The notes: generated from the letters alone by a model not told the origin. A stretch of 64,000 nt of DNA from Gluconobacter frateurii (GCF_002723955.1 NZ_BEWN01000001.1:496001-560000); one strand, 5' to 3'; positions 33,961 to 43,674 are shown, counted from the first letter of the stretch. Numbers and translations: made by a program.

Positions 33961-35070
33961 TTATCTTGGTCCCGCTGCAATAACATCGATATCGGTGGCA
34001 CCGCCGCCGTTGATCCAGAGCGTAAATCCACCCGAATCCGCAGAAGATGCATGACAGTTCATGTCGCTGCCGTTGCGATTTTGAGCGATAACCTGAGGCG
34101 TCCCGGAGAACCCGGAACTGAAGTTGATCCGTGTCAGGGACTTGGCGCCGATAACTGTCATCCGGACAATCTTTTCAGATCGGTCCATGGGCAGGTCAGA
34201 GAGCTGGGCCAGAACGTAGCTGGTCAGAGATCCGTCAGGCTTGTATCCGCTCAAATACGGCGCGGAGGCACTGTTGCTAAAGTTGACCGCGTTAATCTTC
34301 AGATCCCCGCTGGATCCGGAGGTTGTCGGCTGCGTCGTGACATAATTACCAGTGGGCTGTTTGCCGTTGATCTGGCTTTGCAGATAGGCCGTCGTGTCTG
34401 TCAGGGCCTGCGACTGCGCATAGTTGCCGATCGGCTGGGCATAACCACGGATCTTACTGTCCACGTTTGCATTGGATGGAATTGCCAGCGCGCCCCAGCT
34501 GGTCACAAGCTGGACGTAAGCCGAGGCATTGTCTTCGGTTGCGGCATTCACCAGCTGCAAATTGAGAACGGGAAAATTCCCGCCACTTACATCTCTGTTA
34601 ACGAAACGGTTCTGGACATCGACCGCCGGTGCAGCCTGTTGCGATCCCCAGTCTGTGACACGCGGCACGGTGCAGGTGGTTGTCACCGTCAGCGTCTGCA
34701 GTGTTCCATTCTGCGCCGAGAGATCGCCCCGGAGCACCAGAGATCCATTGCCATCGAGCACAGGCGTGTAAAATGCCGGCACCCAGGAATAGACCCGGAC
34801 TGTCCCGGTGAAATTGAGCGCCTGCGCCGTGTTCTGTGTGGTGCCGGTGATGGTCTGACGACTGAGAGTATTCGGTGTCCCGACTGTCAGGACACCCACA
34901 CCCCATTCTGCCTGGGTACCGTCATCGGCAAAATAGAACACCTGCCCGCCACCCGGAGCAGCTGAGGCAAAAGAGCGTCGGTCCTGGACGGCACCATTCA
35001 GCACGAACGAGGCCGTGCCCGGATTGGTGGCCGTCTCCAGAACCAGATCAAGAAGAAGCGGAGCCGCCAC
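33961..35070 (-). CDS. Phage tail fibre / receptor-binding protein
   Basis: A 369-residue protein with fibre-like composition: low charge, rich in Gly, Ser, Thr, Asn and Gln, with a short N-terminal virion-attachment-like domain (about 1-90) containing GGGQVFYFADDGTQAEWG, a repetitive middle (e.g. IGNYAQSQALTDTTAYLQSQINGK) and a C-terminal domain ending GGFTLWINGGGATDID. It lies directly after the hub genes, the usual place for the distal tail fibre. The receptor is not predictable. A second fibre gene at 44983 suggests this phage carries two adhesins. Confidence 0.7.
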   Translation of the reverse strand: MAAPLLLDLVLETATNPGTASFVLNGAVQDRRSFASAAPGGGQVFYFADDGTQAEWGVGVLTVGTPNTLSRQTITGTTQNTAQALNFTGTVRVYSWVPAFYTPVLDGNGSLVLRGDLSAQNGTLQTLTVTTTCTVPRVTDWGSQQAAPAVDVQNRFVNRDVSGGNFPVLNLQLVNAATEDNASAYVQLVTSWGALAIPSNANVDSKIRGYAQPIGNYAQSQALTDTTAYLQSQINGKQPTGNYVTTQPTTSGSSGDLKINAVNFSNSASAPYLSGYKPDGSLTSYVLAQLSDLPMDRSEKIVRMTVIGAKSLTRINFSSGFSGTPQVIAQNRNGSDMNCHASSADSGGFTLWINGGGATDIDVIAAGPR

Positions 35071-35071
35071 G

Positions 35072-35819
35072 TTAAAGCCTTTCCGTCAGTGTAAGGGTCT
35101 GGGCATGCCGATCGGCCGGCCCGAACGGATTTGAAAGATCGCCCCCTGAAAGCCTCCCGAACAGGGAGGTCTGGGCCAATGCTGCCGAACTGGCAGACGG
35201 GTCCGGCACGAACAGAATGTTCTGTCCGGTGGCCGCCATATGCTGGATCTGGCGCAAGACAACAGCGTCCGCATCGCCGTAGGACTGATGCGCGATCGAC
35301 AGGCCACGCTGGACATACCGCGCATCCACGAACTCGCCACCAGACAGCGTCGTGGTGCTCTGCTGTCCCACCGTCAGGCTTTCGGTGCTTTCCGTGGAAT
35401 AGTTCCGCACGGGCTGCCAAAGTGGCCCGGCATAGGCCAGCGGGATTGGTCGGGTCTTTCAAAGTGATCGTCAGAATATTGCCGGACTGAACCGATGGTA
35501 AAACGTAAATGCACTGACCGCCTGAGACCTGACACGGGCCAGACCAGGTAAATACCTGCGTGCTGCCTTGCCAAAGATGGATTTCCCATGTGGCCGCCGC
35601 AGACAGATTGGTCCGGTGCAGGCTGACCGCCCGGATAGTTGCCGTGGCACTGAAGGTGAATTTCGCACTGATCGAGGCGGTAGAGGGACTACGCCAGCCG
35701 AGGCTGGCCGCCCCGTGCTGGTTCTGGAGGTTGGTGGCCGGCAATGCCGAGACCTCGGAACTGGCTGTGATCGCCGCGCCCAGGACAAGGTTTTGCCAGC
35801 CGATGCCGCAGTTCTGCAT
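35072..35819 (-). pseudogene. Tail hub-associated protein gene, split by a frameshift near 35430-35445
   Basis: Two overlapping frames seem to code one protein. The first (from the ATG at 35819) is sensible for about 130 residues (GIGWQNLVLGAAITASSEV.. through NILTITLKDPTNPAG) and then turns to basic, cysteine-rich nonsense. The +1 frame continues naturally with YAGPLWQPVRNYSTES.. to the stop at 35072. The full product would be about 248 residues. A single-base deletion, a sequencing error or +1 recoding near the CCC of the PTNP stretch are all possible. Position between hub and fibre suggests a baseplate or distal-tail role. Confidence 0.6.
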
Positions 35820-35822
35820 AAC

Positions 35823-37442
35823 TCAGACCAGTATGGTGAGGGTTGTCGTGTTGCTGGAGCTGGTGACGTGTTCACTCACAACAATTCCCGGAATGGCGGA
35901 TTTCGCGCCTGGCACCGGAGCCTGAAGCGACACCGGATCCCCGAGATCCACGGCCAGAGCCACGGATTGCGGCACATCCACCGCCCAGAGATGCCGGCGC
36001 TTTCCCCAGACCGCACCATGCCAGTTGGCTATGGCCTGCGCATCAGCCTGATTGGCGAGTGCCGTGGAGATCAATGCCGGATCATTCGGAACCCGCCATG
36101 CTGCTTTCACAGTGGTATCAAACCAGACAGCACCCCGGTCGCTTTCGGCAATCAGGGACTGACGATCCGCCGAGGCCTGCGGATGCAGACCGGATCCGGA
36201 GGTCTGGACCGTGAAATTATGCTGCCATCCGATGCGCCAGCGCCAGGTGGGCGGATCCAGAGAGCTGTCCAGAGCCACGGGCGAAATCGCGCTGATGACG
36301 TCCGTGGTCAGGGTCAGGACCGGATCGCCGGCATCTGCTGGATCCTGCAAACGGATCGGCCGCAAGGTACCCGTCCGGGTTGGAACCATGGACAGGCCCA
36401 GGCCAGACAGCATCGTGCTGACCGCCTGGAGACCTGTCACACTGCTGGACCCGTCCCAGAACCACCCGCCCGCATACGGCACCAGGCTGGACGTGGCAGT
36501 CCAGGCGGCATCGATGTAAGCGGCTGGCATGACCATGTCTTCAATCAGGAACTGTCGCAGCACGTCCAGGACGTTGACAGGAGCCGCGCCCGATCGGAAA
36601 TGCCCCACCGCATCGACGGTGATTCCATAGACGGGTTTGGTGCCCAGCCGGATCCAGGTGCCCGCACTGCTGGACAGAACCGTATAGGTGCCCGGATCCG
36701 GAGACGTGGCGTAAATATCGGTGACAGCCCCGCCATAGGCGATGCCGGCATAGCCGCCTTCATACAGGGCTGTAATATCGGCGGGCCCGTCTGACAGCTG
36801 ATAGACGTAGTTGCTGCTGTCGATCAGAACAGGCGTGACATTGCAGACCGTGCCCCGCAGGCGCGGCACATCCCGGCCGACCACATTGCTGTCTCCATCA
36901 AGTCGCCCTGTGCCCCCATAGATCGAGACGGGAACGGTCCCGTCCAGCCAGTAGGTGGCATCGAGCAGCGTGATGGACACGCTGTTCAGACCCGGCTGCC
37001 AGTTCTTTCCCAGACCCGCGAAAACGGGACGCAGAGAGGCGGACGCCGGATCCGTCCAGATCTGTCGGGTGCCATCCCAAAGCCGCACACCTTCCCGGAG
37101 CGTAACGGGAAGATGGTCATTCACACGGCTTTGCAGCAGACCGTCCAGAACGCCGTCCGGATTGGCCAGCGTCAGGATCCCGATTGAGAACGACCCGCCC
37201 AGGGCATCGGCTGACAGGGTCAGGGACCGTGACAGATCCAGCGCCTGGGTAACATAGGGCGGATAGGGGATATGCGTTTCCGTCACATAGCCCGCATCCG
37301 AGAACCGCAGGGTTTCGACTGATTCCGGATTATCCGGATATTGCGTCAGAGCCCCCCATGGAACATTGCCCCACCCTGGAACCGCTGCCGGCTGCGTGAC
37401 GGCCGGCAGAACGATTTCCATATCAACCGTGCGAAACCTCAT
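35823..37442 (-). CDS. Phage tail hub / baseplate protein
   Basis: A 539-residue structural protein coded directly after the tape measure gene (4-bp overlap), the usual place of the distal tail or hub protein. The first 160 residues include a strand-rich region (SLTLSADALGGSFSIGILTLANPDG), the middle contains an IEDMVMPAAYIDA helix, and the C-terminus includes WRIGWQHNFTVQT and a strand-rich end (IPGIVVSEHVTSSSNTTTLTILV). Proteins with this layout are found in siphoviruses of Alphaproteobacteria. The assignment rests mainly on gene order. Confidence 0.65.
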   Translation of the reverse strand: MRFRTVDMEIVLPAVTQPAAVPGWGNVPWGALTQYPDNPESVETLRFSDAGYVTETHIPYPPYVTQALDLSRSLTLSADALGGSFSIGILTLANPDGVLDGLLQSRVNDHLPVTLREGVRLWDGTRQIWTDPASASLRPVFAGLGKNWQPGLNSVSITLLDATYWLDGTVPVSIYGGTGRLDGDSNVVGRDVPRLRGTVCNVTPVLIDSSNYVYQLSDGPADITALYEGGYAGIAYGGAVTDIYATSPDPGTYTVLSSSAGTWIRLGTKPVYGITVDAVGHFRSGAAPVNVLDVLRQFLIEDMVMPAAYIDAAWTATSSLVPYAGGWFWDGSSSVTGLQAVSTMLSGLGLSMVPTRTGTLRPIRLQDPADAGDPVLTLTTDVISAISPVALDSSLDPPTWRWRIGWQHNFTVQTSGSGLHPQASADRQSLIAESDRGAVWFDTTVKAAWRVPNDPALISTALANQADAQAIANWHGAVWGKRRHLWAVDVPQSVALAVDLGDPVSLQAPVPGAKSAIPGIVVSEHVTSSSNTTTLTILV

Positions 37443-40400
37443 GCCGCCCTCGGCCGTGTGGCGTCGGTGACAGCCTGAAGCTGGGTTGTCTTCTGTGTTG
37501 CCGTGGCAACTTTCACCAGCTCGGCCATTTGGTCGGTCATGCCTTTCAGAAGGTCGTTGGTCTGTTGCGACAGCTTCTGGACCAGAGAGGCCGTGATCTT
37601 GTCACTGTCTGACTGCCCCAGGGCTTTCAGGATATTCGTGACCTGCGTGAAATCCGTGCTGTATCCGGTGCCAGAACCCTGCCAGGTCTTGGACGTGGAC
37701 AGGAAGGTGCTGGCATCAGACTGGATCCGCGACAGGGCATCATAATCCCCGCCCATGGCTGCCTGATAATCGCTCATCAGGTTGTCATTGGCGCTCTGGT
37801 ACTGCGCCTGGGCAGACAGTGGCGATGCGTCGGACGTATTCAGCCCCCGCGCATAATCCGTCAGGCTGGAAAACACCGACGTGACAGACTGCTGCGCCTG
37901 TTCCTGGTATTCCTTCAGCTGTGCCACGGACGTGCCGTTGTACTGCTGCTGGATCTGGAGGCGTTCAGCTGCCAGCGTCTTTTCCAGATCGGCCGACTGA
38001 TCCACATAGGCCTGCTGGGACGCATAGGAATCGCCCAGGAAGGACTGCCAGGTATCTTTCAGGGACTGGCGCTGCTGATCGGCACTGGTGTCAAAATTCA
38101 GGAGCGCTGCCCCTTCATCATCTCCTGTCGCCGTCATGTAACGCGCCCGGACACCCGCATCAGACTGATTGAGCGTGGTCATGTTGTTTGCATAACCCTG
38201 ATCGTAAAGCGTCTGATATTTGGATGTCAGGGCAGACCCATCGAGCCCGTAAGCCGAGGCCTGCGACGCCGCAGCGTCATAGGTCTGTTTCAGCGTCGCC
38301 ATCTGGTCCACCCAGGACTGCTGGCCGGAAACCGTGGCAGACAGCAGGCTGGGCATCGTCGTGTTGACGAACGTGCTGATCGTGGAGATCTGCGTCTGGA
38401 GATCGGACGTGGACATCGTCTGTCCGTCCAGCGCCGTATCCAGGGCCGTCTTCAGATCCCCGGTCTGCTGCGTGAAATTCTGGATCGTGACGGTACCGTC
38501 CGAATTGAATTTCGAGACCGAGACGCCCAGCTGATCGACCGTATCCGCCATGGTCTTCAGGCTCTGGATCGCCGCCGTGTAGGTGGAAACGTCCGTGATG
38601 TCCGAGGGCATGCCCTGAGACAGCGCCTGATTGAACGTGGCGTCAGAGCTGGTCAGCGTGGAGCTTTTCAGCAGGTCCGTCAGGGAGACGGACCGGAGCG
38701 CTGCGTTCTTGTTGTTTTTATCATCCCGCACCGTGCCCAGATAGCCACCCCCAATATCAGCCCCGGTCGAGGACAAAACGCTATTGATCGACGAGATATC
38801 TGTCTTCAGCTGCTCCGTGATCGTGTCCGTCTGGGCCTGGTTCCAGGTCTGGCCCAGAGACAGCTGACCATCGATCGTCTGCACCTGGTCGATCGTGTAG
38901 GGGTTCTTCTTGTGCCCGAAGAGGCCACCAAGAAGGCCACCCAGACCACCACCCACCAGACCACCAATCAGCGTTCCGACGCCTGGTATGAAGGAGCCGG
39001 CCAGAGCGCCGAGACCAGAGCCGATACCACTACCCAGCGTCCCGTTCGTACCACCCCCGATTGAGGACAGCGCCGAGCCCAGGCCAAAGCCGCCACCGAT
39101 GCCGCCTAGAAGGTTCCCCACCGTCGCCGTCCCGAACAGATTGGTTTTCAGTCCGGAGGACAGCCAGGAGGTGCCGCCAAGACTGCTGGAAACCGATGAT
39201 CCGGAACTAACAGGATTCCATCCCCAGCCCCCGGAATAGGTGCTGATCGCGTTGGTTGCAGACACCCCAGAGGATGACCCGGATCCCGAAAGGATCGAGG
39301 AAATATCTCCGATGGTTGTCCGGCTTTTGCCATCGATGGCACTCAGAAGTGGATTGATCAGCGTCAGCTTGGCGATCATGGAGACCAGCTGGCTTTCCAC
39401 GCCCTGCATGGCAGACTTGAACGTCACCCCGCCATTGGAGGCATTGACGAAGGCCTGCGTGAAGTCACCCGACAGCGTGTCCGCTGCTGAGGAAATATCA
39501 CTGGTCAGTTCACTCAGGGCATCCTGCTGTTTCTGATAGGCGTTCGTGGCCGACTGGATTGCTGCCACGTTCGTCAGGTCAGTCTGGCTGGCCTTGGACG
39601 TGAGATCGGCACCATTCTCCAGAAGGCTGTTGCGCTCTTTCAGAACCGCCATCTGAACCGAAACGGCATCCGAGTTTTGACCCAGAGACGCCGTTTCCGC
39701 CTTGATGTAATCCAGATCGAGGGACTGACCATACGCCTTGCGGGCTGTCGTCAGATCTGCCTGCGCAGACGCTGCTTTGTCGAGAGCATCCGTTAGGACC
39801 GCCTGCTGACGTGCCTGCTCTTTTGTTCCTGAAATAGACGTGTTCTGGACCGTTTCGGATGCTTCCACGGACCGCAGATACTGGTCCAGGCTGCCCTTGC
39901 TGCCATCATAGGAAGACAAAAGCGCTTCCTGGGCAGTCGTCTTGCGGGTCATGGTATCGATCGAGGCATTGAACTCGCCCGTCAGGATCTGCTGTTCCCG
40001 TGCTTCAGCCACCAGAATGTCAGCCGTAGAGGCATGCGCCTGACCCATCTTGCGGGCAGCGTCCTCGACCTGCTGATCCACCTGGACCATGGCTTTTTGC
40101 GCAGCCGTTCCAGCCCAGGCAGCATCCGTGGCCTGTTCCTGCTGATGCGCCAGCTCCTGAAGCGGATCCCGGAGCTCGTTCAGCGCGCCCTTGTGGGTCA
40201 GCAGACGATTGGTCAGATCCTGAGTGGACGCCGCATAGTCAGCATCCGTCACCTTGCCCGCCTTGTGCAGGTCATCCAGCGCGGCTTGGGCAGATGTGAG
40301 CTGCTTGATGGCGTTGGTCTGATCCTGCACCTGGGACGCTGTATAACCGTCCGAAGTCTTCAGGGCATCGTCCACACGCCCCTGCATGCTTGCCACAGTC

Positions 40401-42145
40401 GTGGCACCATAGACCTGGCCACCCGTGACCTTGTCCGCATAATCCTGGACAGACTGCGGAACAGACTTTGAGCCCTTCAGGTAGGAATCAACATTTCCTT
40501 CGCCCCAGTTATAGGCCATGGCTACAAGCTGCTGATTTCCGTCATACTTGGAATAGAGCCGGATCAGGAGCCGTTCAGCGGCCGTCACGTTGCCGGTTGG
40601 GTCCGTCAGGTCATTCCCATCAGCATTGGACGGCATCACCTGCATGGCGCCAATGGCACCGGCAGACGACGTGACCACCTGACCGTTTTTGTATTGACCC
40701 GTGGCACTTTCCACGGGCTGGATCCGGTGTGCCAGGGAGAGGACGTCAGAGCTGGCCCCGATCTGAGAGCCAACACTGTCAATCAGGCCGGAAATCCCCG
40801 AAGACGATCCGCTTTGCAGTGTCGCCTGCTGCGCCTCATAAGCCACATGCGCAGGCTGGAAGCTGTCCATCCACTTCTTGGCGGACTGAAGGGACGTTCC
40901 GAGTGAGGCAAGGGCATTGATACCCTTCGTAGCGCCCGCGACAATGCCATCCCCGATGGCGTCAGCCAGGCTTTTTGCACCGGCAATCGGAGCGGCCCAG
41001 TCGTCCCGCAGGTCATGCAAAGCCTGCTGGAAAGGCGTCAGGCCCTGTTCCGAAGCTCCACGTGTTGCTGTTCCGACCTGTTGCATGAGCAGCTGCCAGG
41101 CCTGAAGGCGGTTGCCAGAGTTTTGCAGATCTTCGATCTGGCTGACCAAACTCTGATGAACCCCCAGCAAACCCTTGTCGGCAAAGTCCTGGGCCGCTTT
41201 GGCCGGATCCGCATACGCATCCGCCATGGTCTTGGCGGCTTCTGGCACGGTCTCGCCCATGACTTCGGCCAGATCCCGCGCCTCGGCTGACAAAGCCCGG
41301 AGGCTGGAGCCATCGACCGTGGGCACGGCTGCAAAGGTCGTGGTGACGGAACGGCTATCATCGAGGGAAAGGCCACTACTGGACGACAGCTGGCGTGCTG
41401 CTGCCTCGGCTGATGAGGCCATGGCGGTGTAATCATCACGGGTTGCCCGAAGATGCTGCGACAGCGTCGCCAGCTGTTCCTGTTCGGCTTCGGCCGCAGA
41501 GCCGACCTTGTAGAGGGCAGCAGCCCCCGCAGCCGCCGCAACAGCAAGACCGCCTGGACCGGACAGAAATCCGCCAACAACCTTCACGGCGCTGCCAAGG
41601 CCGCCCATGGTCTGGACGATATTCGGCACCTGATAGAAGGCGGCCTTCATGGCAGAGCCGCCAGACATCACCTGGTCGAAAAATTTATGCGCTTCATCCG
41701 CAACGATGCCGAACTGATAGCCGGACAGTTTGGCCTTATCGGTCGTGTCCTGGAGCGCATCGCCGGCACCCTTAAAGGATTGAACAGCTTTGTCATGGGC
41801 AGCCGCAGCTTTATTAACTTTCGCGGTCTGACCATCCAAAGCGCGTGAGGCTTCTTCTCTGGTGATTTCACCTTTTCGGACGCCATCTGTCAGAGTCTGC
41901 TCAACTGTCGCCAACTCTTTCTGGGTTTTCGCAAGCGCATTTGCAGATTTGGTAACAGCATCAAGAGAATTAACGTTTTCCCGAGCAGTCTTAGTCGAAC
42001 GGCCAATTTTCGTATCCGTGACCTCAACCGATTCACCGACCCGGTCCAGACCGTCCGCAACCTTGTCCAGGGCATCCGCATCAGCCTGCGCAGCTGAGGC
42101 GATCTGTCCACGGTAGGAAACTTCGATCTGCTCAACTGTCGCCAT
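37439..42145 (-). CDS. Tape measure protein with lytic transglycosylase domain
   Basis: At 1568 residues the largest phage gene. It sets tail length and helps DNA entry. Residues 1-130 are coiled coil. A lytic-transglycosylase (SLT) domain lies around residues 470-590, with the catalytic glutamate probably E479 in RIQPVESATGQY and the motifs SAGAIGAMQVMP and AYNWGEGNVDSYL. Hydrophobic glycine-rich segments (LLGGIGGGFGLGSALSSIGG and nearby, around 1010-1080) probably form the membrane-inserting part. Long Gln/Ser-rich helices fill the rest. The start is at 42145; it overlaps the hub gene by 4 bp. Confidence 0.92.
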   Translation of the reverse strand: MATVEQIEVSYRGQIASAAQADADALDKVADGLDRVGESVEVTDTKIGRSTKTARENVNSLDAVTKSANALAKTQKELATVEQTLTDGVRKGEITREEASRALDGQTAKVNKAAAAHDKAVQSFKGAGDALQDTTDKAKLSGYQFGIVADEAHKFFDQVMSGGSAMKAAFYQVPNIVQTMGGLGSAVKVVGGFLSGPGGLAVAAAAGAAALYKVGSAAEAEQEQLATLSQHLRATRDDYTAMASSAEAAARQLSSSSGLSLDDSRSVTTTFAAVPTVDGSSLRALSAEARDLAEVMGETVPEAAKTMADAYADPAKAAQDFADKGLLGVHQSLVSQIEDLQNSGNRLQAWQLLMQQVGTATRGASEQGLTPFQQALHDLRDDWAAPIAGAKSLADAIGDGIVAGATKGINALASLGTSLQSAKKWMDSFQPAHVAYEAQQATLQSGSSSGISGLIDSVGSQIGASSDVLSLAHRIQPVESATGQYKNGQVVTSSAGAIGAMQVMPSNADGNDLTDPTGNVTAAERLLIRLYSKYDGNQQLVAMAYNWGEGNVDSYLKGSKSVPQSVQDYADKVTGGQVYGATTVASMQGRVDDALKTSDGYTASQVQDQTNAIKQLTSAQAALDDLHKAGKVTDADYAASTQDLTNRLLTHKGALNELRDPLQELAHQQEQATDAAWAGTAAQKAMVQVDQQVEDAARKMGQAHASTADILVAEAREQQILTGEFNASIDTMTRKTTAQEALLSSYDGSKGSLDQYLRSVEASETVQNTSISGTKEQARQQAVLTDALDKAASAQADLTTARKAYGQSLDLDYIKAETASLGQNSDAVSVQMAVLKERNSLLENGADLTSKASQTDLTNVAAIQSATNAYQKQQDALSELTSDISSAADTLSGDFTQAFVNASNGGVTFKSAMQGVESQLVSMIAKLTLINPLLSAIDGKSRTTIGDISSILSGSGSSSGVSATNAISTYSGGWGWNPVSSGSSVSSSLGGTSWLSSGLKTNLFGTATVGNLLGGIGGGFGLGSALSSIGGGTNGTLGSGIGSGLGALAGSFIPGVGTLIGGLVGGGLGGLLGGLFGHKKNPYTIDQVQTIDGQLSLGQTWNQAQTDTITEQLKTDISSINSVLSSTGADIGGGYLGTVRDDKNNKNAALRSVSLTDLLKSSTLTSSDATFNQALSQGMPSDITDVSTYTAAIQSLKTMADTVDQLGVSVSKFNSDGTVTIQNFTQQTGDLKTALDTALDGQTMSTSDLQTQISTISTFVNTTMPSLLSATVSGQQSWVDQMATLKQTYDAAASQASAYGLDGSALTSKYQTLYDQGYANNMTTLNQSDAGVRARYMTATGDDEGAALLNFDTSADQQRQSLKDTWQSFLGDSYASQQAYVDQSADLEKTLAAERLQIQQQYNGTSVAQLKEYQEQAQQSVTSVFSSLTDYARGLNTSDASPLSAQAQYQSANDNLMSDYQAAMGGDYDALSRIQSDASTFLSTSKTWQGSGTGYSTDFTQVTNILKALGQSDSDKITASLVQKLSQQTNDLLKGMTDQMAELVKVATATQKTTQLQAVTDATRPRAA

Positions 42146-42154
42146 GACGAAACC

Positions 42155-42793
42155 TCAGGTTCTTCGGGTGAGTATCAAAGCCGGATAGGTGATCGCTTTT
42201 CCGGCTGTTCGGTCTTTGGCGCGCCCATTGCGTCGTAGGATGTAAGGCGCATTGTCCAGCAATCCGGAGGGCACCGTGACAAAGGCACGGGCCGCGTTCA
42301 CGGTCGGGAATTTTCGCTGAATGGATTGGCGCACAGCTTCGACAATTCCGGGCGGAACGCTCATTTTCATGGCGCCAGTGTCGATCTTGCGAGCGTAAGG
42401 CTGAGGATTAACAATCATCACTTCTTTGCCCTCCGGCACGTCAGCCACGTCGTCTGTCCAGGGCTTGCCCTCGACCACGACCACCCAGCTGTCCCGATAC
42501 CGCCCGGACCGGACAGGGGAACGCTCCTTGCAAAGCTGGAGCGCAGCCTTGGCCGCCAGACCCATCACGTTGAACTTGTAGAGAATGAACCCGTCAGGCC
42601 GGACAGAGCTTTCCGGCGCACCCTGACGCCCATCCACGTTCGTGGTCCAGTGCGGAGGCGCATCACCGCGCCTTACGGCCGTGTCACGGGCATTGATAGC
42701 AACCCGTGCCAGATAGGCCGATTGGGCTGCCGGTGACAGCGCCTGATCCCGGAACAGACGGATATTCCGGGCAACACTGCGTGGAGACGCCAT
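42155..42793 (-). CDS. Phage tail-region protein of unknown function
   Basis: A 212-residue basic protein between the GT chaperone and the tape measure gene. Visible stretches are an N-terminal helix (RNIRLFRDQALSPAAQSAYLARVA), FNVMGLAAKAALQLCKERSPVRSGRYRDSW and a PYARKIDTGAMKMSVPPGIVEA segment. The SPVRSGRYRDSW piece recalls HK97 gp10-like tail completion proteins (which have SPVdTGxLrds), and PYARKIDTG recalls their conserved YA..vE.G. A gp10-like minor tail protein is plausible, but its place after the chaperone rather than beside the tail terminator is unusual. Confidence 0.55.
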   Translation of the reverse strand: MASPRSVARNIRLFRDQALSPAAQSAYLARVAINARDTAVRRGDAPPHWTTNVDGRQGAPESSVRPDGFILYKFNVMGLAAKAALQLCKERSPVRSGRYRDSWVVVVEGKPWTDDVADVPEGKEVMIVNPQPYARKIDTGAMKMSVPPGIVEAVRQSIQRKFPTVNAARAFVTVPSGLLDNAPYILRRNGRAKDRTAGKAITYPALILTRRT

Positions 42794-42795
42794 AG

Positions 42796-43610
42796 TTACT
42801 TCCTCAGAGCGTTCTGGAGATCCTGCGTGATCTGAGTGTTCCGATGCGTGAGGAACACGATGTCCAGAGCCCGCACCAGGCGGAACACAAGCGGGCGTTC
42901 ATCCGCCGTGACACCGTTGGCATCACACCACCGATCCACGGCCACCCAGCCGATGGGTTGGGGACGGGAAATAATCCGGATCGCCCCCATGCCTGCACCC
43001 AGACCGTCGGTAATCCAGGGACGGTCGTGCTGGAGATCGTGCCAGGCGCGCCAGGGTACCTCATTCCAGGGATCCGGGAGAATACGGTGCTCCAGAGCCG
43101 CTTCACGGATCTCTGGAATTTCGTTCTCTCCCGTGAACTGGCCCCACTCCAGTTCCCACTGGAGTGAGGCAATCAGTTTCCCTCGGAGGCCTTGGCCTGT
43201 TCTTCACGGTCGGACCCGACACGACCAGCCGCCATGAGGGACAACGTGATAAGGGCCGGATACTCCCCGCTGGACAGCATGTCGCGGAACGCATCCACCG
43301 TCAGGTCCTGTCCGTCGTCACCTTCCAGTCCCTTGACGCCCAGCACACATTCCTGCGCCAGCGCCTTGCCCTGGCACAGATCTTCGTTGGACGGCGGCAG
43401 CGTGTCAGGCGCGTAAAAGCCCGCGCCAGCCCGAACAGAGCGGTTCAGGTCACGTGCTTCTGCCAGACGCAGCGCATACAGCGTGTCACGATAGGCAGGC
43501 GTAAAGCCGCGCGTTGTGATGAAGAACGTGTTGCCTTCAGGTCCGACTTCGATTTCTTCGCCCTGGGAGACACGGTTACGATCGCGCGAGAAGGCTGACA
43601 GCTTTGCCAT
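42796..43610 (-). CDS. Tail assembly chaperone GT fusion, made by -1 frameshifting
   Basis: The second half of the chaperone has no start of its own: its frame is open from the slippery site at 43182 down to the stop at 42796 and continues with IASLQWELEWGQFTGE, IREAALEHRILPDPW and VPWRAWHDLQHDRPW. Joining it to the upstream G frame by a -1 shift at GGGAAAC gives a protein of about 271 residues. In lambda-like phages the G and GT forms escort the tape measure protein during tail assembly, with GT made at a few per cent. The codon-sized gap and the signal make this a near-certain recoded gene. Confidence 0.85.
43145..43182 (-). promoter_or_regulatory. -1 ribosomal frameshift signal: slippery site, spacer and hairpin
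   Basis: Reading the minus strand, the zero frame is G-GGA-AAC-TGA: the heptamer GGGAAAC (43182-43176) fits X-XXY-YYZ, and the stop follows at once. After a 9-nt spacer (43175-43167), CACTCCAGT (43166-43158) pairs perfectly with ACTGGAGTG (43153-43145) around the loop GGGA. Heptamer, spacer and stem together are the classic layout for programmed -1 frameshifting in tail chaperone genes. Confidence 0.88.
43173..43610 (-). CDS. Tail assembly chaperone, G form
   Basis: The zero-frame product, 145 residues, is the short chaperone form that covers the tape measure protein during assembly. It starts at the ATG at 43610 (MAKLSAFSRDRNRVSQGEEI) and ends at a TGA that touches the slippery heptamer. 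The sequence is strand-rich at first (EVGPEGNTFFITTRGFTP) and helical later (FRDMLSSGEYPALITLSLMAAG). A longer frame from 43673 would read through a hairpin terminator and is unlikely. It lies between the CotH-like gene and the 42155 gene. Confidence 0.85.
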   Translation of the reverse strand: MAKLSAFSRDRNRVSQGEEIEVGPEGNTFFITTRGFTPAYRDTLYALRLAEARDLNRSVRAGAGFYAPDTLPPSNEDLCQGKALAQECVLGVKGLEGDDGQDLTVDAFRDMLSSGEYPALITLSLMAAGRVGSDREEQAKASEGN

Positions 43611-43640
43611 GTTAATTTTTTCCGTTTGAATTGAGGGTAT

Positions 43641-43664
43641 AAAAAAACCGCCTCGGAGGGCGGC
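43641..43664 (-). terminator. Intercistronic hairpin with T-run
   Basis: CCGCC (43648-43652) pairs with GGCGG (43659-43663) around TCGGAG; the A-run 43641-43647 is a T-run on the minus strand. It separates the CotH-like gene from the tail chaperone and may set the level of tail assembly transcription. Confidence 0.75.
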
Positions 43665-43674
43665 GGATGTCACG

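Noticed and set aside
34998-35435. C-terminal part of the 273-codon frame that begins at 35819
   Set aside because: After the frameshift point it is Arg/Cys-rich nonsense, and the +1 frame carries the real continuation.
42804-43172. A 122-codon minus-strand ORF overlapping the GT extension
   Set aside because: It is in the wrong frame; the frame joined by the slippery site gives the sensible sequence.
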